A stretch of DNA of 64,000 nt, from NCBI GenBank assembly GCA_008692225.1, contig VICG01000003.1:2163501-2227500 (forward strand), in the 5' to 3' direction. The translations under genes were made by a program, and so were the position numbers. The DNA comes from Monilinia fructicola (taxonomy: Eukaryota > Ascomycota > Leotiomycetes > Helotiales > Sclerotiniaceae). This document shows positions 34,380 to 47,074 of the stretch, in pieces (the stretch's first letter is position 1; every line of letters begins with the position of its first letter). The notes under the pieces are model-generated. The model saw only the letters and a program-made list of their open reading frames with translations. It ran no database searches and had not been told where the DNA came from.

Positions 34380-35667
34380 GAGAGGGATGAGGGAAGGAAC
34401 GGTGCTCGAGATGGTGGACGGTGAATATAGAGAGGAATGTATGGATGAGTGGTGGGTGTTTACTAATTTTTCGTTTGGCGATCAGTATACGAGTGTATAA
34501 AATGACTGTCGAAATTAATCTCCTTGTTGGTAGAGTGAATGTCCTAACTTTTAAATCTGAGTACGATACAAGTGGAAAAGTATTGGAAAGGACCGATTCG
34601 AAGTGCAGCGGGACGAGAGAGTTGAATATAACGTGAGAGGTCATACGAAACCCTATTTCCTCCCACTGGGAATGTTTTCTCGAAAGAAAGGAGATCTCTG
34701 ACAACCCGTTGATTGCGTGAGGATATCTTTGCTTTTCATTCCTGACGTGCAATGGCGCAAGTTATAGGAGGGAGGAGATATTTTGTCTAAGAACATGGAA
34801 GTAGGGGAGGACCGATGATTGTCGTTTCTTCTGGCAATGATATTCACCACCTGCAGATAAACATTCCCATCTTCACACCTGCTCATCGAGTCTGTTGGGC
34901 GGTTTCTTGCTTTGTTTAAGTAGTAACAGATGAATTCCCGCAGAATAAAGTATGATCAAGAACGTGGGCGTAGTTGATGCCATTCTGGAAGAGATATAGA
35001 GCCCGGATACACACCACACACTACACCCACACCCACACACATTATATGTTTCATCTTCGCTTTTTAGGATCCATATCTCTTCCTTGATTCCTTGATGTTT
35101 GAGGAAATTGGTAACTGAATCTGTGAGGGAAAGTTGGACACGCGCTTGGAAAATGGATGAAGGGAGGAGGGCATTTAATGAGATGATAAATAATCAGATA
35201 CGCTTGGGAAGTTGAAGGCTTCGGATGAATTGAATCATGGGGCTGGGCAAATGGCAGGCATGGAATAATTGTCTCTTCACTATCCCGCCCCTCTCCAACT
35301 ATACACCGTCAAATCTATATATAAAAGCCATCCATCTCTCGTCAGACTTCCCAATCACCCGAAAAATGAAATGGATTCAGATACGATAAACAGAGAAAGC
35401 GACGTTGTTGTGTAAATATCTATCCCATCTGCATACAGTGCATCCCCCTAAATATCAGAACGTAGTTCGGTATGATTGAATTCACCCGGCCGCGTTGAAA
35501 TCACTTTTGTTTGTTAACATTCATATCTTTTCGCTGGCGTTCCTGTGTTGATTTCTACATGTCATCATTTCCTCCCTCCTCCTTATCTGATGGCGGAAAA
35601 TTCATGGATACCACCCTCCCCTCCTCCAGATCCTCAAGTGAGCCCTCTCTGACCTAAAACCACACCG

Positions 35668-35681
35668 CCCCCCCCCCCCCC
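35668..35681 (+). repeat. Poly-C run of 14
   Basis: An uninterrupted C homopolymer. Its length is likely unreliable given the indels noted elsewhere in the window. Confidence 0.8.
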
Positions 35682-36762
35682 TCTTCCTTAAGATTATACT
35701 CGAGGAAAACTCGAACTGCATGCTCGGTACACTTTCGGGATTGCGCGTGGAGAATTTATAGATCCGTCGAGGAAGCTTCCCCGGCAACGGGGAAGATGCC
35801 GAGAGACGTTTGGGTGGGTTCCCTTTCCCCGTCTACATCTGCGGTTTTGTGACGGCCTTGACTTTTAACGCTGTCGCTTTTTGCTTCCCGTCGCTTGCAT
35901 CTCTCCTGCTCTCGTGGTGAGATCCTTGGCCGAGATAGCTTTCCACCAATGGACAGTGACGTTCAACCTAGTTGCAGGAATTACTGCTCAGCCAATAGTT
36001 CGGCTGGTAGAGGTTGTTCCCACCCTGCGCGCAAGTACTGTAGAAATGTTGGTTGGTTTTAAGGTGACAAGAAGAAGAAAAGAAGAAGAAGAAGGCAGTT
36101 TATATATTTCTTTAGCACTGTTGAGGAGGCACGGGGTGAGAAAGAGGCGAATTAATTGGTGAAATGCTGTGGAGACAAGACTTTTGAAGATGTAGTTAAA
36201 CGTTTGGTGAGATAATTGAGTGGGTCACAAATTTTGCGGTGTATTATTGACCACGGGATATGGGAGATGAGGACTTTTCTTTCATATCTTTGTAGTATTC
36301 AAGATGCATGATCGAGTCATGAAACGGTATGGAACTCAATGATACCGCCTATCCTTACAATAGGTTTGTGGATGTCCATCGTTGCAATCTGAAAGCAGTG
36401 GGTTTCTCTCGACTTGGTGGTGATATGTATGTACTTGGTAGTTGTATGTTAGGTGGACCTGCCTGCGGGAATTAACATCATCTATTGCCATGTTTATTGA
36501 TGGTATTAATTATCATGCTTTCTCAACTCCCGCCGCAGATGAATCATGTTAGACATGCATATAACCCTACTTGAAGGATAATATATAACTAGGATACTGT
36601 CTTGGCATAACCTATATGCCCCAATTTTACAAAATCAAAATTATCGTTTACATAGGGTCATATATACAATGCTTAATTCATTCTCAATTCTCTCGATCAT
36701 GTTGTATTAGTAACCTCGAGCTCTTGGACTACTATATCTTCTCCGGACGCTACTGTTGATAT

Positions 36763-37011
36763 ATGAAGCCAAAGTATGTAGACCAGAGAAAAACTACGGC
36801 ACTCATTCATAAGTATAAGGGCAATCTTGAGTCATTTTGCTCTCCTAAGCAAAAGAGAAGATCGAGTGGCTCTACTGTTTGGCACAGGAAAGGAGCTAGA
36901 AGATATATTGAAGCTTACACGATGATCTCATTGAAAGAAAGCAATGAGGGAAAGGAACTTGAAAAGGAATTTATAAGCCAATTAGGAAACAAGTCGAGTC
37001 GAAGCAGATGA
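36763..37011 (+). CDS. Doubtful ORF, 82 aa, basic
   Basis: ATG-initiated, Lys/Ser/Arg-rich (TVWHRKGARRYIEAYTMIS). No family is recognised, no neighbours support it, and the surrounding DNA is AT-rich spacer. Listed because it is the clearest ATG frame in its section of the desert. Confidence 0.15.
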   Translation: MKPKYVDQRKTTALIHKYKGNLESFCSPKQKRRSSGSTVWHRKGARRYIEAYTMISLKESNEGKELEKEFISQLGNKSSRSR

Positions 37012-39713
37012 TGTGAATTGGGCACAAGTGCATAGTTTAGCGAGTCAAAGATCTCACTTGAGCAATTCAACAACCCAAGAATTTAGTAGACAGAGTTATT
37101 CTTATGATACTTGGGATTTGGAAACGTCTGAATGAAAGGATCACTAAATCAAATCTATATAATCTTTGTCGGTTCTCAATTATTGATATTGTTATCTTTC
37201 GCAGTCATGGTTAAATGGGAATTATGCGTTCAATCTTGCCTGGTTGAGATACGAGGGGAAGAAATCTGTATAGCAAAGGTTATTTACATCTTTAGGTAAA
37301 TATTCTTAGTCTATGTGTTAGGCAGTATTATGGTTATCATGAGTCCCAAACAAACTAATCCAACACTGCTAATGCAATGTAAAAGTAATGAGAGAGCATT
37401 AGTACTACAAGAGAATATGTAGTTCTAGATATATAGTAGGAGCGATGGATAGTATATACTGGAGAGCAAGTGAATCAAGGGCGCACATTGTGTTGCTTTG
37501 GTACAGTAGAGTTATATGGTATTATGTTTCCAGATCCACCCGCCTCAAATCCGAGAATGATCGCAGAAGATAGGCGGTACAGAAAGATCTCGAGGGCCCC
37601 TGAATCTGAACTTTGTAGAATCTAATCAAACATGATGTGCTCACATATGAATATTGAAGACATTACAGATTCTTTTGTTGGGCTTATCGATTCTTAAATT
37701 GTTACTAGTTTTATATCGTTCGCGATTGATGTTCGTTTTTATTGCCATTTCTATAACAACTATCCACCACCGTTATCATCGCCATAGCTTTTATAGACAA
37801 GCACTACTTCTTAGGTTTTTCTACGAACATGCTAATGATCCGAATGTGTTGATATGGCATCTCAATGAAGCTCCACCGGACATTGGAATAATAGTGATCT
37901 CCTTGGAATGAGTATGAATTGTTTTAGAAGTCAAGTATGACTACTTTTTGTTGTACGCAAATAGAAAGCATAACCTATGGACTTGGTTCTTCAGTAGCTT
38001 GTGTCAAAGTTCCAAGTTATCAGCTTACTTTTGGCTTCCTGCCCGTACCATACCATACCATACGGCTTGAATGACTAGTGAACGAGTGATTTAATCTTGA
38101 TTGCATTATCACTGAAAATTATCCCACATTCTCAACAATAAACATGCTTGCTGTTTGTATAAAGCTAGTATTCCCTATATTCAAAATATAGACCATAGAA
38201 CTAAATTCTGAGATGGTCACGAATATAGGTTGGACACCTTGCCTCAAAATATACAGCTGCGGAAATAGCTTTGGGAGCACGATTTTTTAAACAATATTGC
38301 GCAGTTTTTTGTAGAAAGTTAAATATTGATATCCCGGAATTTTAGTCTCATCTCATCCTATCAAGCGTTAGGTATGTGTTAGTTGCTGTCAGCTTTTACA
38401 TTCATTGTGCTTATCTTTCTTCGAAGTTGATGTTGTTACATCGGATGGTTAATATTAGGCACGGAGCTTTAGCTTAAGCTGTCGACTATCACAGGTCTTG
38501 AGATATTGGTCGGAAGACACTTTCGCTACCCCTTTTATTAGACTGCATAGTCTCCAATTCTCGTGCAATCACTATACATTAACCCATATAATCATCCACA
38601 CACCTCCAATAAATCTCATCCTGCAATACATACAAAAGGAAGAGAATAATTAATCGGAGCCCCATCATACTCAATTCTCGATAGACTATGTCGAAGCATC
38701 ATCGGAAAACTAAATTCGGTTTATGTTTGTTTCCAATTTAAGGAAGCGGACCTAGAAGATATATCATAAGTACCTGATCCCCGGAGTCTCCAGGCTAGAA
38801 TTTGGCTTTATATCTAAAGTTCGAGTAATGGAATATCCGAATATGTCTGCTTCGCACACTGGATTTTTGAGCCTATTCGAAAGTGGGTGAAGGCAGTGAA
38901 TGGATGATTCATAGATTTTCAATTATCCGGCTCTACTGTGGTTTTTGCGATTAACTTACTAAATACTTGAGTGCTTAGCTCAAGTTTTCGTTGGAGTGAG
39001 TGGCTATATTACGTGTTCTGTCTTAACGGTCATAACAGTAAGTGGATGCATGATTGTTGTTATCCAGGAATACAAGGCTGGCGTTGATGTTCATAGATAG
39101 ATGTGGAATAACCTTCTGAGGATCCTGTATCATAATTCACGCTCATCCTATTTCCATGGCTGATTCATGGAAGATAAAAGCTGATTAGACTATCATCTAG
39201 CATTTTGGGCACTTCTGTAAGAGAAATGAATATCGCTGCCAGTTTATCTTCATCTTTATGATTCAACTACAGATTCAATCAGATAATACATAATAATTTG
39301 ATCGTTGATCCGATACTCAAAGTCACATGCCCTAAGACGACAATTTCGATATTTTGGTAGCTAATTCATCCCGCACGATCATTTCTCCAGTATCCTTTGT
39401 ATTTCTGAGCTGCTTCTGTGAAACAAGAAAGCCCAGTAGCCTTGGTCTGCAAAATTTGGCGGAATTATATACAAATACTATACATCTTAACCCGCTCCCG
39501 CATCGTAGAGTAAGCTTTGTATGACTGTGACATGTTCGCGTATCAAAGACTTGGCATATTTATTCACTAGGTCACACAGGTCAAACAGGTTGAGGACTTC
39601 ACATGTTCAACTCCACATACATACTAGCCCTTAGCATTTCCCCAACTGGCCATTTCGATGTAAAAGACCATCCAAGAAGTTTTCCTGACAGGCAAACTAC
39701 CAGAGAATTCTGA

Positions 39714-40034
39714 ATGGCTCGGGTAATCGAGCTTCAATCTCACATCCTGAAACTCTTCTTTTTAACAGCCAAATACAAGATCCGTAGCAAGGCGAATATT
39801 CCAGCGAGATCGCAATCTCATCTGAAGATCCAATGTGCTGTTGTCAAGTCTGTAGCCGCCATCAATTTACACCATCATCACTCGCTATTCTTTTTCCAGG
39901 TAAACGAATTTGGAGAGATGCGAGTGGAATGTTTGGTGCTTGATTATACCATCCACTTATTTCGCGACTCGACATCTTGGCTTCAAGCATCTTCCGAAAC
40001 TGTAGAGGATCTTGCTACTGCAAGAGGCTGGTGA
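39714..40034 (+). CDS. Doubtful ORF, 106 aa
   Basis: An ATG-initiated frame with mixed composition and no recognised motif. A TTCTTTTTCCAG string inside it could be a splice acceptor. It lies in AT-rich spacer between CDC25 and the MFS gene. Confidence 0.18.
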   Translation: MARVIELQSHILKLFFLTAKYKIRSKANIPARSQSHLKIQCAVVKSVAAINLHHHHSLFFFQVNEFGEMRVECLVLDYTIHLFRDSTSWLQASSETVEDLATARGW

Positions 40035-41019
40035 TAAAATCACAGGAAGAAAAAAGTGGGAATCTAGATGCGGAAATATATACCTGCCAGGTGAAGATTT
40101 TGTACCAGATCGACAACGCTCTCTTGACTTTTCGACACTGAGATACGCATGAAAGAAGCTGAAACTTGGACTTGTTCATCTTAGTTTCCATCCCACTGAC
40201 CTATACAACTCCGGCACCACTAATCGGGATAGGAATACTAATTTTGTGTATTGCTATCCCATGGCTCATTTGAAGGTTTATTATTACAGATGAGAAGGGA
40301 AGTCTGTCTTCGCATCATGGAAAGATTTTAGGAGCTTGTTGCTAGAACAGATCTTACAATCCCAAACACTTCAAAGTGCTACATTACTTTTTGGGAATAT
40401 ATATTTCGTTTAGGCTCGGGCTACACCCGCCATTCGGGTCAATGTAGAAGCTTCCTGAGATTTATCAAACTCTCCTGATTCGACTTTCTCCGGCTGTTTA
40501 TCCATAGGGAAATTCTATACAGTTTCTCCCCCCTAATAAACCGCTTTTGCTTCCCAGCTAAGTATCACCATGCCTCTCGTAAATTCTCACGAATAATGTG
40601 ACCATTATGAAATCTGGAGATTCTATTAATTCGAATAGAACCTTTATTGGCAATTTTCAACGCATTGGTTTCCTCCAGACCTCTCACTACACACGCGGTG
40701 GGTTATTTGCAGGTTGCTTATTGCGAATGGATCCGCTTCACATATTCATCCCATGTTCTCGTACGAAGTGCTCTTGTTCAAAATAATTGGTATCTAATCT
40801 AACGTCAGCGAAGCCCGCAAGGGGACCAGTGTGGAAGACCATACTTTCCGACTGGTGTTAAAGATGAATCTATCCCATGTTTTTTGTATTGATAAATCTC
40901 CAATGCGTATATTCTTCGCAAGTGGGATGAACGAAAAGGATTCTTTGGGTAGAAAGAAGAGTTTGGAAATACTAGTATGTCCCGCATTAATGTCAAAGTG
41001 AAGAATATGAATCATTGAT

Positions 41020-41048
41020 ATCATCTATTTATTTATTTATTTATTTAT
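41020..41048 (+). repeat. ATTT tetranucleotide array
   Basis: About six ATTT units just downstream of the 3' end of the minus-strand MFS gene. Confidence 0.8.
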
Positions 41049-41166
41049 CGCCAAATTGTACATCATACATATAGAGCAACAAATTCTCTTCCTACCTGTC
41101 TAACTCCCAACTCTAAAGTAACTAGTCGCTTTTCCGAGCACTACACCGATGTCTCGGTCTCCTTCT

Positions 41167-42883
41167 TCAAAGACTGAGGGGATACCTCTTCCTAATCCTT
41201 CCCCCATACCTATAGATCAGCCCTGTCGCTGGAATCATCGCCACAGCAATAAACCCCAACATAGTATTTCCCCATCCCAACCCTAACTTATTGTAAATAC
41301 TCGGTGCCGCCAACGGTAGCACCGCCCCAAAAAGACTCCTACTAGCGGTCATTGCAGCCGTCGCACTAGCCGCAAATAACGGAAAACTGTCAATGATATA
41401 CGTCTGGATCGGAATGAAAACCCCCATCATCCCAAATCCAAAAGGAATGAGCCCAATAACTGGTACTATCCAATGAGCATGTTTATCAGCAGACCATCCA
41501 TACCAAAAAAAAGTGATGGGAATGAAGAATGAGAAGAAGAGGCAGGCTGGTAAGCGCATTTCGGGTTCGAAGATTCCGTGATTGGCTGCCGTCATGCGAA
41601 TTACGGTTGCGTCGGAGATTTTGGTAACGAGGGCTAGACCAGAGAAAAAGCCAATGCCGATGCCGATATATGCGAGACCACAGAGTCCTACGCTCCACCC
41701 GTAAGTTTCTTGAAAAACTGGAGTGATAGTGGTGAATAGGAGATATAAGAGACTATATGCAAAGCAGATGTACAACGAAAGAATGAAGACAATTGGTGAC
41801 ATGAATAACATCTTGAGAGGGCGTAAAAGGCCATTAAGAAGAACTGTGCTTGTTCTAGGATCTCCTCCAAGATCGTAGCACGAAAGAAGATCAGGGCGAT
41901 TAAGCTCTACGCGAAGCTTCTGTGTTTTTCTCCGGATCAGAACAGGAGGATAAGTCTCTCGATTGAAAACTTCTATGCCGATTGTAGTTACTGTGCCCGC
42001 ACAGAATATAGCCCAGAAAATCCAATGCCAACCAACTCGTTCGGCTATGAAACCCCCGCAGATGGGCCCTATTACAGGCCCAAACAAAGGGCCGATGGTA
42101 TAAGCTGCTGAGGCTGCTCCACGTTGCTCACGTCGGAAGAGATCAGCAATTACACCACCACCTAGCGCCAAACATCCGGAGCCACCAATACCGGCGAAGA
42201 AACGAAATATTATGAGTGCAGTAAGGTTAGGAGCAAGAGCGCAGCCTATCTGAAAGAGACAAAAGATAATATTGGATGCACAAAGAACAGGTCGTCTTCC
42301 ATAGATCTCTGATAATGGTGATAAGAAAATTGGGCCGAACACAATGCCTAAGAGGAAAACAGTGACAGTAAAGGTACTCAATGTTTCGTTATGATTGTGG
42401 AATGACTGTTCGATATAAGGTACACCAGGAGCAACCATCGAAGATGCTAGAGGACTGACGACAGTGATGCTTGATATTAATCCTAAAAGAAGCCATTTGC
42501 GACTCGGAGGAAAGTTTTGAGGATTGTTTGGATCGTCCTGACCATCCCAACCAATGATGCCTGCATTCAAATCGGTTTCTGGTGCCAGTGCTTCGCTAGG
42601 TTTTGTTTGCGGAGGAAAGTCTTTGAGTTCATTGTCCGTCTACGTTCAGTAAGTAATTGTGTTGGAGCAAAAAGGTAGATAGAATCCATACTTTTGGATA
42701 ATTCACAAGGGCAATGTCCGAGAGATGCGAAGGATCTTCGAGCTTGCGACTGCTCACATTGCTCTTTTGAGTGCTCCCAGTAGGCACTCTCTCTAGGGAA
42801 TATGTATGTGATGTGTTTGAACCATACAATGTTTCTTCCGATTCGGCCATCCGCTTGTGCCCTCGCTCCTGGTCGTCAAGCAT
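41167..42883 (-). CDS. MFS transporter, drug/polyamine H+ antiporter (DHA1) type
   Basis: ATG at 42883. Exons are 42692-42883 and 41167-42639, with a 52-bp intron (GTATGG...CGTAG) that keeps the frame. The product is 554 aa. A polar cytosolic N-terminus of about 110 residues leads to WDGQDDPNNPQNFP, a typical DHA1 prelude. Twelve hydrophobic segments follow. Motif A is LSEIYGRRPV between TM2 and TM3, the family stretch RFFAGIGGSGCLALGGG is in TM4, and the Gly/Pro-rich antiporter motif C (YTIGPLFGPVIGPICGG) is in TM5. Such plasma-membrane proton antiporters export toxic compounds or polyamines. The substrate cannot be read from sequence. No biosynthetic cluster genes flank it, so multidrug or polyamine efflux is the safer guess. 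Confidence 0.92.
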
Positions 42884-44322
42884 TTGTAACGCGGGAACTA
42901 GATTTGCCTAGTGAACAAAAACTGAAATAATGGTGTAGTTGAGAATTTTACGTTTTCTTTACCTCTAGGGACGCTGCAATTAATGGAAGTATGTTGTGAC
43001 AATTCTCGAAGAGAAACGACTGCGCCAAATGGTAAAAAATGCGTCGAGCGATTCGAGAAAGGAGTCACCTGAAGAGTGTTGCACATTACAGAATATGCAA
43101 ATAAAGGAGTTGATGAACATCTCATAGTGCAGCTATGTACACAGCATATCGCACAAATTTTGTCCTTGACATCATTGTTCACTCTTCGGATCCGAATGTT
43201 CCCGGATAAAAGGTTCTGGCTTACGTTTCTCAGCTGTATGTAACCCACTGTAATCATTGTATCATGAAAGCAAATACCATACGTCGGATCCGATTGATCC
43301 AGTAGATTTGAAATATAACCTCATGAACTTCTCCCAGAACTTATTTGAATCACTATTTCACTTGTAATAGTTCAACAAATCAAAAAGAAGGTAGAGTCCG
43401 GAGAGTGACAGTTCGTGCGGACTTTCTCTAGCAAATCATGTCGAAACTTTGCAGGTTACATTGCCAACAATCAGAGCCCCATTAAAAATGCGGCTGTCCT
43501 TGCCACTGAGATATTGCAGCAGGCAGAAATCCAATATCTTCCAAAAGGGGACGCGAGTACCGGCATACTATAAGTTTGCTTGACAGACACGATCACCCAT
43601 CAATGAGCCTTTCGAGATGGCATTGGAACTTCCAGAACATCCAACATTGAAAAGCCTCATCCATACCATGCCTACCTGAAGATATTGCCTCATCACGTGG
43701 CAAGTAGTGAACAATAAAGAATGATGGTGAAGATGAAGATGAAGATGAAGATGAAGATGAAGATGAAGGTTATCAAAATCTGCCTATGGTCGTACTAAGG
43801 GTCCGTGCCGTACAAGGCTGATCACACGTGAGGAGTAGAATTAGCGCCAACCTCAGCCGGACCAGCCTCACCTTGCCTAGATAGTACTAGCTCATTCCAT
43901 TCTCGGACTAGCTCTCCATTCTGTCCCCATCTCAGCCATAAACCTTGTGGAGAGCGATCCATGGATATCTCAAACAGTCAAACTCGAATCCGCAACCATA
44001 GCCTCCCTCCAATTAATCACCTCCAAGCCACCTTTGACTTCATTCATATGGTAGAACTACCGGTACGTTGTTCATGATACAGAATATAAATCACCATCAC
44101 CGTCGCCATCAACCGTGATATCAGAAATGTGAATACGGTACAGCAAGCAAGCAAGCAAGCAAGATTTCGAGACTTTTTAGCTTTCACAGTATACAGTACA
44201 ACCTTACCCATTCATTTGCTTACACTCTTCCAATCCCTTCCCCCTCCCTTCATATTTTACTATTTAAACTGCGTGATTACAACTTTTCTATCGTGCCCAA
44301 ATTTTGGTAGGAGTCTGCAACA
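42884..44322. other. Intergenic between divergent genes
   Basis: About 1.4 kb between the MFS promoter (left) and the paralogue-1 promoter (right). It holds the GATGAA array at 43732-43768 and an AAGC array at about 44142-44161. A 119-codon minus-strand frame (42898-43257) shows no coding character. Confidence 0.5.
43732..43768 (+). repeat. GATGAA hexanucleotide array
   Basis: About six GATGAA units in the shared upstream region of the MFS transporter and the first tandem paralogue. Confidence 0.85.
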
Positions 44323-45432
44323 ATGGCCAAAAAATTTAAGAACCCGATGACAAACCCACCTCAAAGCAATTCCGACAGCTCTAGTGACGACGATGGAGCT
44401 CCCATTTATACCCCACCCGAAACCGAGCACAACGACGGTCCCTCAAGCTCAACCCATTCCCTAGATCCAAGTCACCTCAACGAAGTTATTCAAGGAATTC
44501 AGAATGTTAGGCTTGCAAAAGATGAATCTGATGATTCGGCGCAAAAGTCAATCAAGGATAATTCTGCAAAGCGAAAGGGTCGAGGAAGCACAGCCAACAA
44601 ATCTATTCCCGCAGATATCGCTGTCGACAACGTCACCGATACACTCCAGATTCTTGTAGTTGCTGATGGAGGAACTGATAATTTGGAGCAAGAGCGAAAA
44701 AAATCGAAGTCTGCAAAGAACAGAAAAGAGAGAGAGAGGAAGAAGAGACGCAAGGCTAGACTGGCCGAGGAGAAAGCCAAGAACGAAACAGATGCAGAAA
44801 TCTCAAACGGAAAGTCCAAATACAAAACTCTCAAAGATGCAGGATACCGCAACGGGAAACATTTCATGGATTCTCATGGTCTCAGGCTCCATGATGATCA
44901 GGATATTGCTACTGCTAATGAGATGATTGAGAGACTTAAGCAGGATCAAGCTTCGGAGAAACAATCCAAGCAAATGCATGTATCAAACAAAGGAGAGGCC
45001 AAACGGGTTGACAAGGTTGAAGATTCTTCTGTCAAGCTCACGACTGGTAAGACCAAGAAGAAGAATGTGGTCAGCTTGTGGGAAGATTATTTTGGAAACG
45101 AAACTCAACTTGCAAACTGGCAAAAACTCTGTGTTGATGTCGGCATGGAAGAGATACCTACTAGCATCACTCAATGCCGTAAGGTAAGTCGTCCATATGT
45201 TCTCTTAATTTCAGTATAAACACTAATATGCATTTTATAGGCTCTAGGAAAAGTCTGGGTCAACATCTTCGATTTTCTCGACGCCAAGGCCAATGGTAAA
45301 CCAGTGAAGAGATACAAGAGTGAACAAAAACTTGCGACATATACAATGAATTCAGGCAAAATATACCCAAAGAAGCAGGCTAAACAAGGCGGTCCTGCTA
45401 GAGTGTTGCTAGCGCATATTTTCAGACATTAA
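44323..45432 (+). CDS. Hypothetical protein with unrecognised C-terminal domain (tandem paralogue 1)
   Basis: Exons 44323-45183 and 45241-45432, with a 57-bp intron (GTAAGT...TATAG, branch CACTAAT). The product is 350 aa. Residues 1-120 are acidic and Ser-rich. About 122-160 is a highly charged Lys/Arg/Glu helix (KKSKSAKNRKERERKKRRK) that resembles a nuclear localisation signal or coiled coil. The C-terminal 100 residues form a compact domain with DYFGN..L.NWQ.LC.DVG, SI.QCRKALGKVWVNIFDFLDA and a final AKQGGPARVLL. The same domain, in the same order and split by an intron at the same codon boundary, forms nearly the whole product of the next gene (46101-46677). I recognise no named family. 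A nuclear role is inference from the basic region. Confidence 0.8.
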
Positions 45433-46100
45433 GGGCGAATTTAGTCAGGCATCTTGAGGCGTTGCAGTCCGGCGAGTCAGGCAATGATGGTTTATGGACA
45501 TGTGGATGAGATATCAGGGAATTTGACTTTACGATTAAGATAGTTGCAAATATCTAGCATGGTCTTTGCAAGTGCTTTCGTTGTATTTTTGTTTAAGCGG
45601 GATAGTAATACCCTAAGATTGTGGATAGCTGCACATATAAGCATATACAAGCAATTTCTACCTATTCCCTTGATCTTCCCGTTTGCCACTACTCATACTG
45701 TGATGTTCTCTTTCTAATCTTTTCTTGCTTGCTCCATGCTTCCGTTTTTCTCGGCGCTTCTTTCTGTTCTTTCACACTCCTACATCATTAACATGCATTA
45801 TCGCATTACTGCATCCTGCAACTCCATGCATCAAGCTACAGATATCAGCAAAGATCAAAGCACTCTTAGTATACCAAACGAATCACACTAAGCACGTAAC
45901 GTCCAAACCCGTCCAAACCCATCCAAGCTCATCCAAGCATAAAACAAGATACAATCGTCAATCTCATACCACACCCCATTCCACCCCCCTCAAACTTTTC
46001 CCCATCCCGAGCACCACATAGCAACTATCGGGTTTTGATCCCCCTCACTGCTCTCCATCTCCCACACCCTCTAATCCCCAACATTCAATCCAAACCCAAA
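45433..46100. other. Spacer between the two tandem paralogues
   Basis: About 670 bp with no ORF starting at ATG that looks coding. The right half is C-rich, T/A-poor and pyrimidine-heavy (CCAAACCC repeats near 45900-45935), as expected for a fungal promoter/leader. Confidence 0.5.
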
Positions 46101-46677
46101 ATGCCTCGTCGTCATCGTCCAGATATCGTCGCCGATTTCGATCGGTATTTCGGAAACCAGAGTGTGCTTGAGAATTGGCAGAGACTATGTCGTGATGTGA
46201 GGATCGAAGAGGCGTCCGAGTTGAAGAGTATCAGGGCTTGTAAGGAGGTTTGTGGTCTTGTTTCCCTTCGTCTTTTCCACCTTTGGAGTATCCACAAGGG
46301 AGTGGGGAGCTAACGGGACTCAATGGGACATGAGGCGAGGGAGATGATTAGTATGGATTTGGCCGAATACATGAAAGAAGAGCGAGCGCTCCTGCGTCGC
46401 TAAACTCATTTATACACCCAAACTATGATTCTCCCTCCTCCCGTACCAACACCCAAACTTCAATGCTAACCCGCTCCTCCGTTCCTTCTAGGCCCTCTCT
46501 AAGATTCACGTCAATATCTATGATCTGCTCGATGCCAATTCAACAGGGACAGCCGTTCAAGTTTTCGCGACTAGAGCTGAGCTTATCCGGTGGACGGCGC
46601 AGACGAAGAGATATTTTCCGTTGAGGAAGGCGAAGGAAGGGGGGCCGGTTAGGGGCTTGCTTGTCAGGATGAGATGA
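46101..46677 (+). CDS. Small hypothetical protein, stand-alone domain (tandem paralogue 2)
   Basis: Exons 46101-46247 and 46492-46677. The 244-bp intron (GTTTGT...TTCTAG, branch TGCTAAC at about 46464) is long for this window but keeps the frame. The product is 110 aa. It aligns along its length with the C-terminal domain of the upstream gene: RYFGN..VLENWQRLCRDV, then SIRACKEALSKIHVNIYDLLDA, then RKAKEGGPVRGLLVRMR. It lacks the long charged N-terminal extension of its neighbour. Gene duplication followed by gain or loss of the extension is the simplest reading. Function unknown. Confidence 0.78.
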
Positions 46678-47074
46678 GGGTAGAGTGGGTTGGTTCGGTT
46701 TCGGGTTGAGAGGAGGAGAAGGGGATGAAGAGGGAGGGGAAAGGAAGGGGGAGGTGTGAGTTGAGTTGGGGATGGGATGTGGGAGAAACGTATGGCATGG
46801 ATGTGATACGGGAGGTATTTATTTTCATGGAGCTTGGACAGTGGAAGTCATCTAGATTCTTTGTCTGAAAATACACACTCTGTTCTGAACCAGTGCACCT
46901 TTATAGTTATGAGCACTGTCGTGAGAACGAATTGCCATCCCACCGTTATTCCACGATTCATGCTGATATGCTATATCACAGAACGTCGATTGATTTGAGT
47001 TACGTGGAATTTTGCATGAATCCCACGTACACTTAACGAGAACTTCAAATGGAATTTCCAAGTGCCATCTAGAC
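46678..47074. other. Intergenic between convergent genes
   Basis: About 400 bp. The left part is a G-rich purine tract (46700-46790), the rest AT-rich. No gene is seen. Confidence 0.5.

Larger units (their letters stand above)
20300..41166. other. About 20.9-kb gene desert rich in simple repeats
   Basis: No ORF here reaches a length or composition I would call a gene. The left end is the CDC25 upstream region, including a purine/pyrimidine tract at 20860-20940. From 20.8 to 34 kb there are dozens of short tandem repeats (GGAT, GATA, TGAA, GTAT, GGTAG, TTC, ATCCC) and many copies of short palindromic strings around TACTCCGTAC and CTGTACAG. From about 36.5 to 41.1 kb the DNA is plain AT-rich with few repeats. 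Individual repeats and weak ORFs are listed separately. The region could host unannotated long non-coding RNAs or long-range promoter DNA; nothing in the sequence proves it. Confidence 0.5.

Noticed and set aside
36500..41100. Decayed transposon in the AT-rich right part of the desert
   Set aside because: No terminal repeats, reverse transcriptase or transposase motifs are visible. A RIP index calculation and a repeat-library search would be needed to claim it.
42898..43257. 119-codon minus-strand frame upstream of the MFS gene
   Set aside because: Located in the MFS promoter; composition is Ser/Cys-rich without motif and has no splice link to the MFS start.
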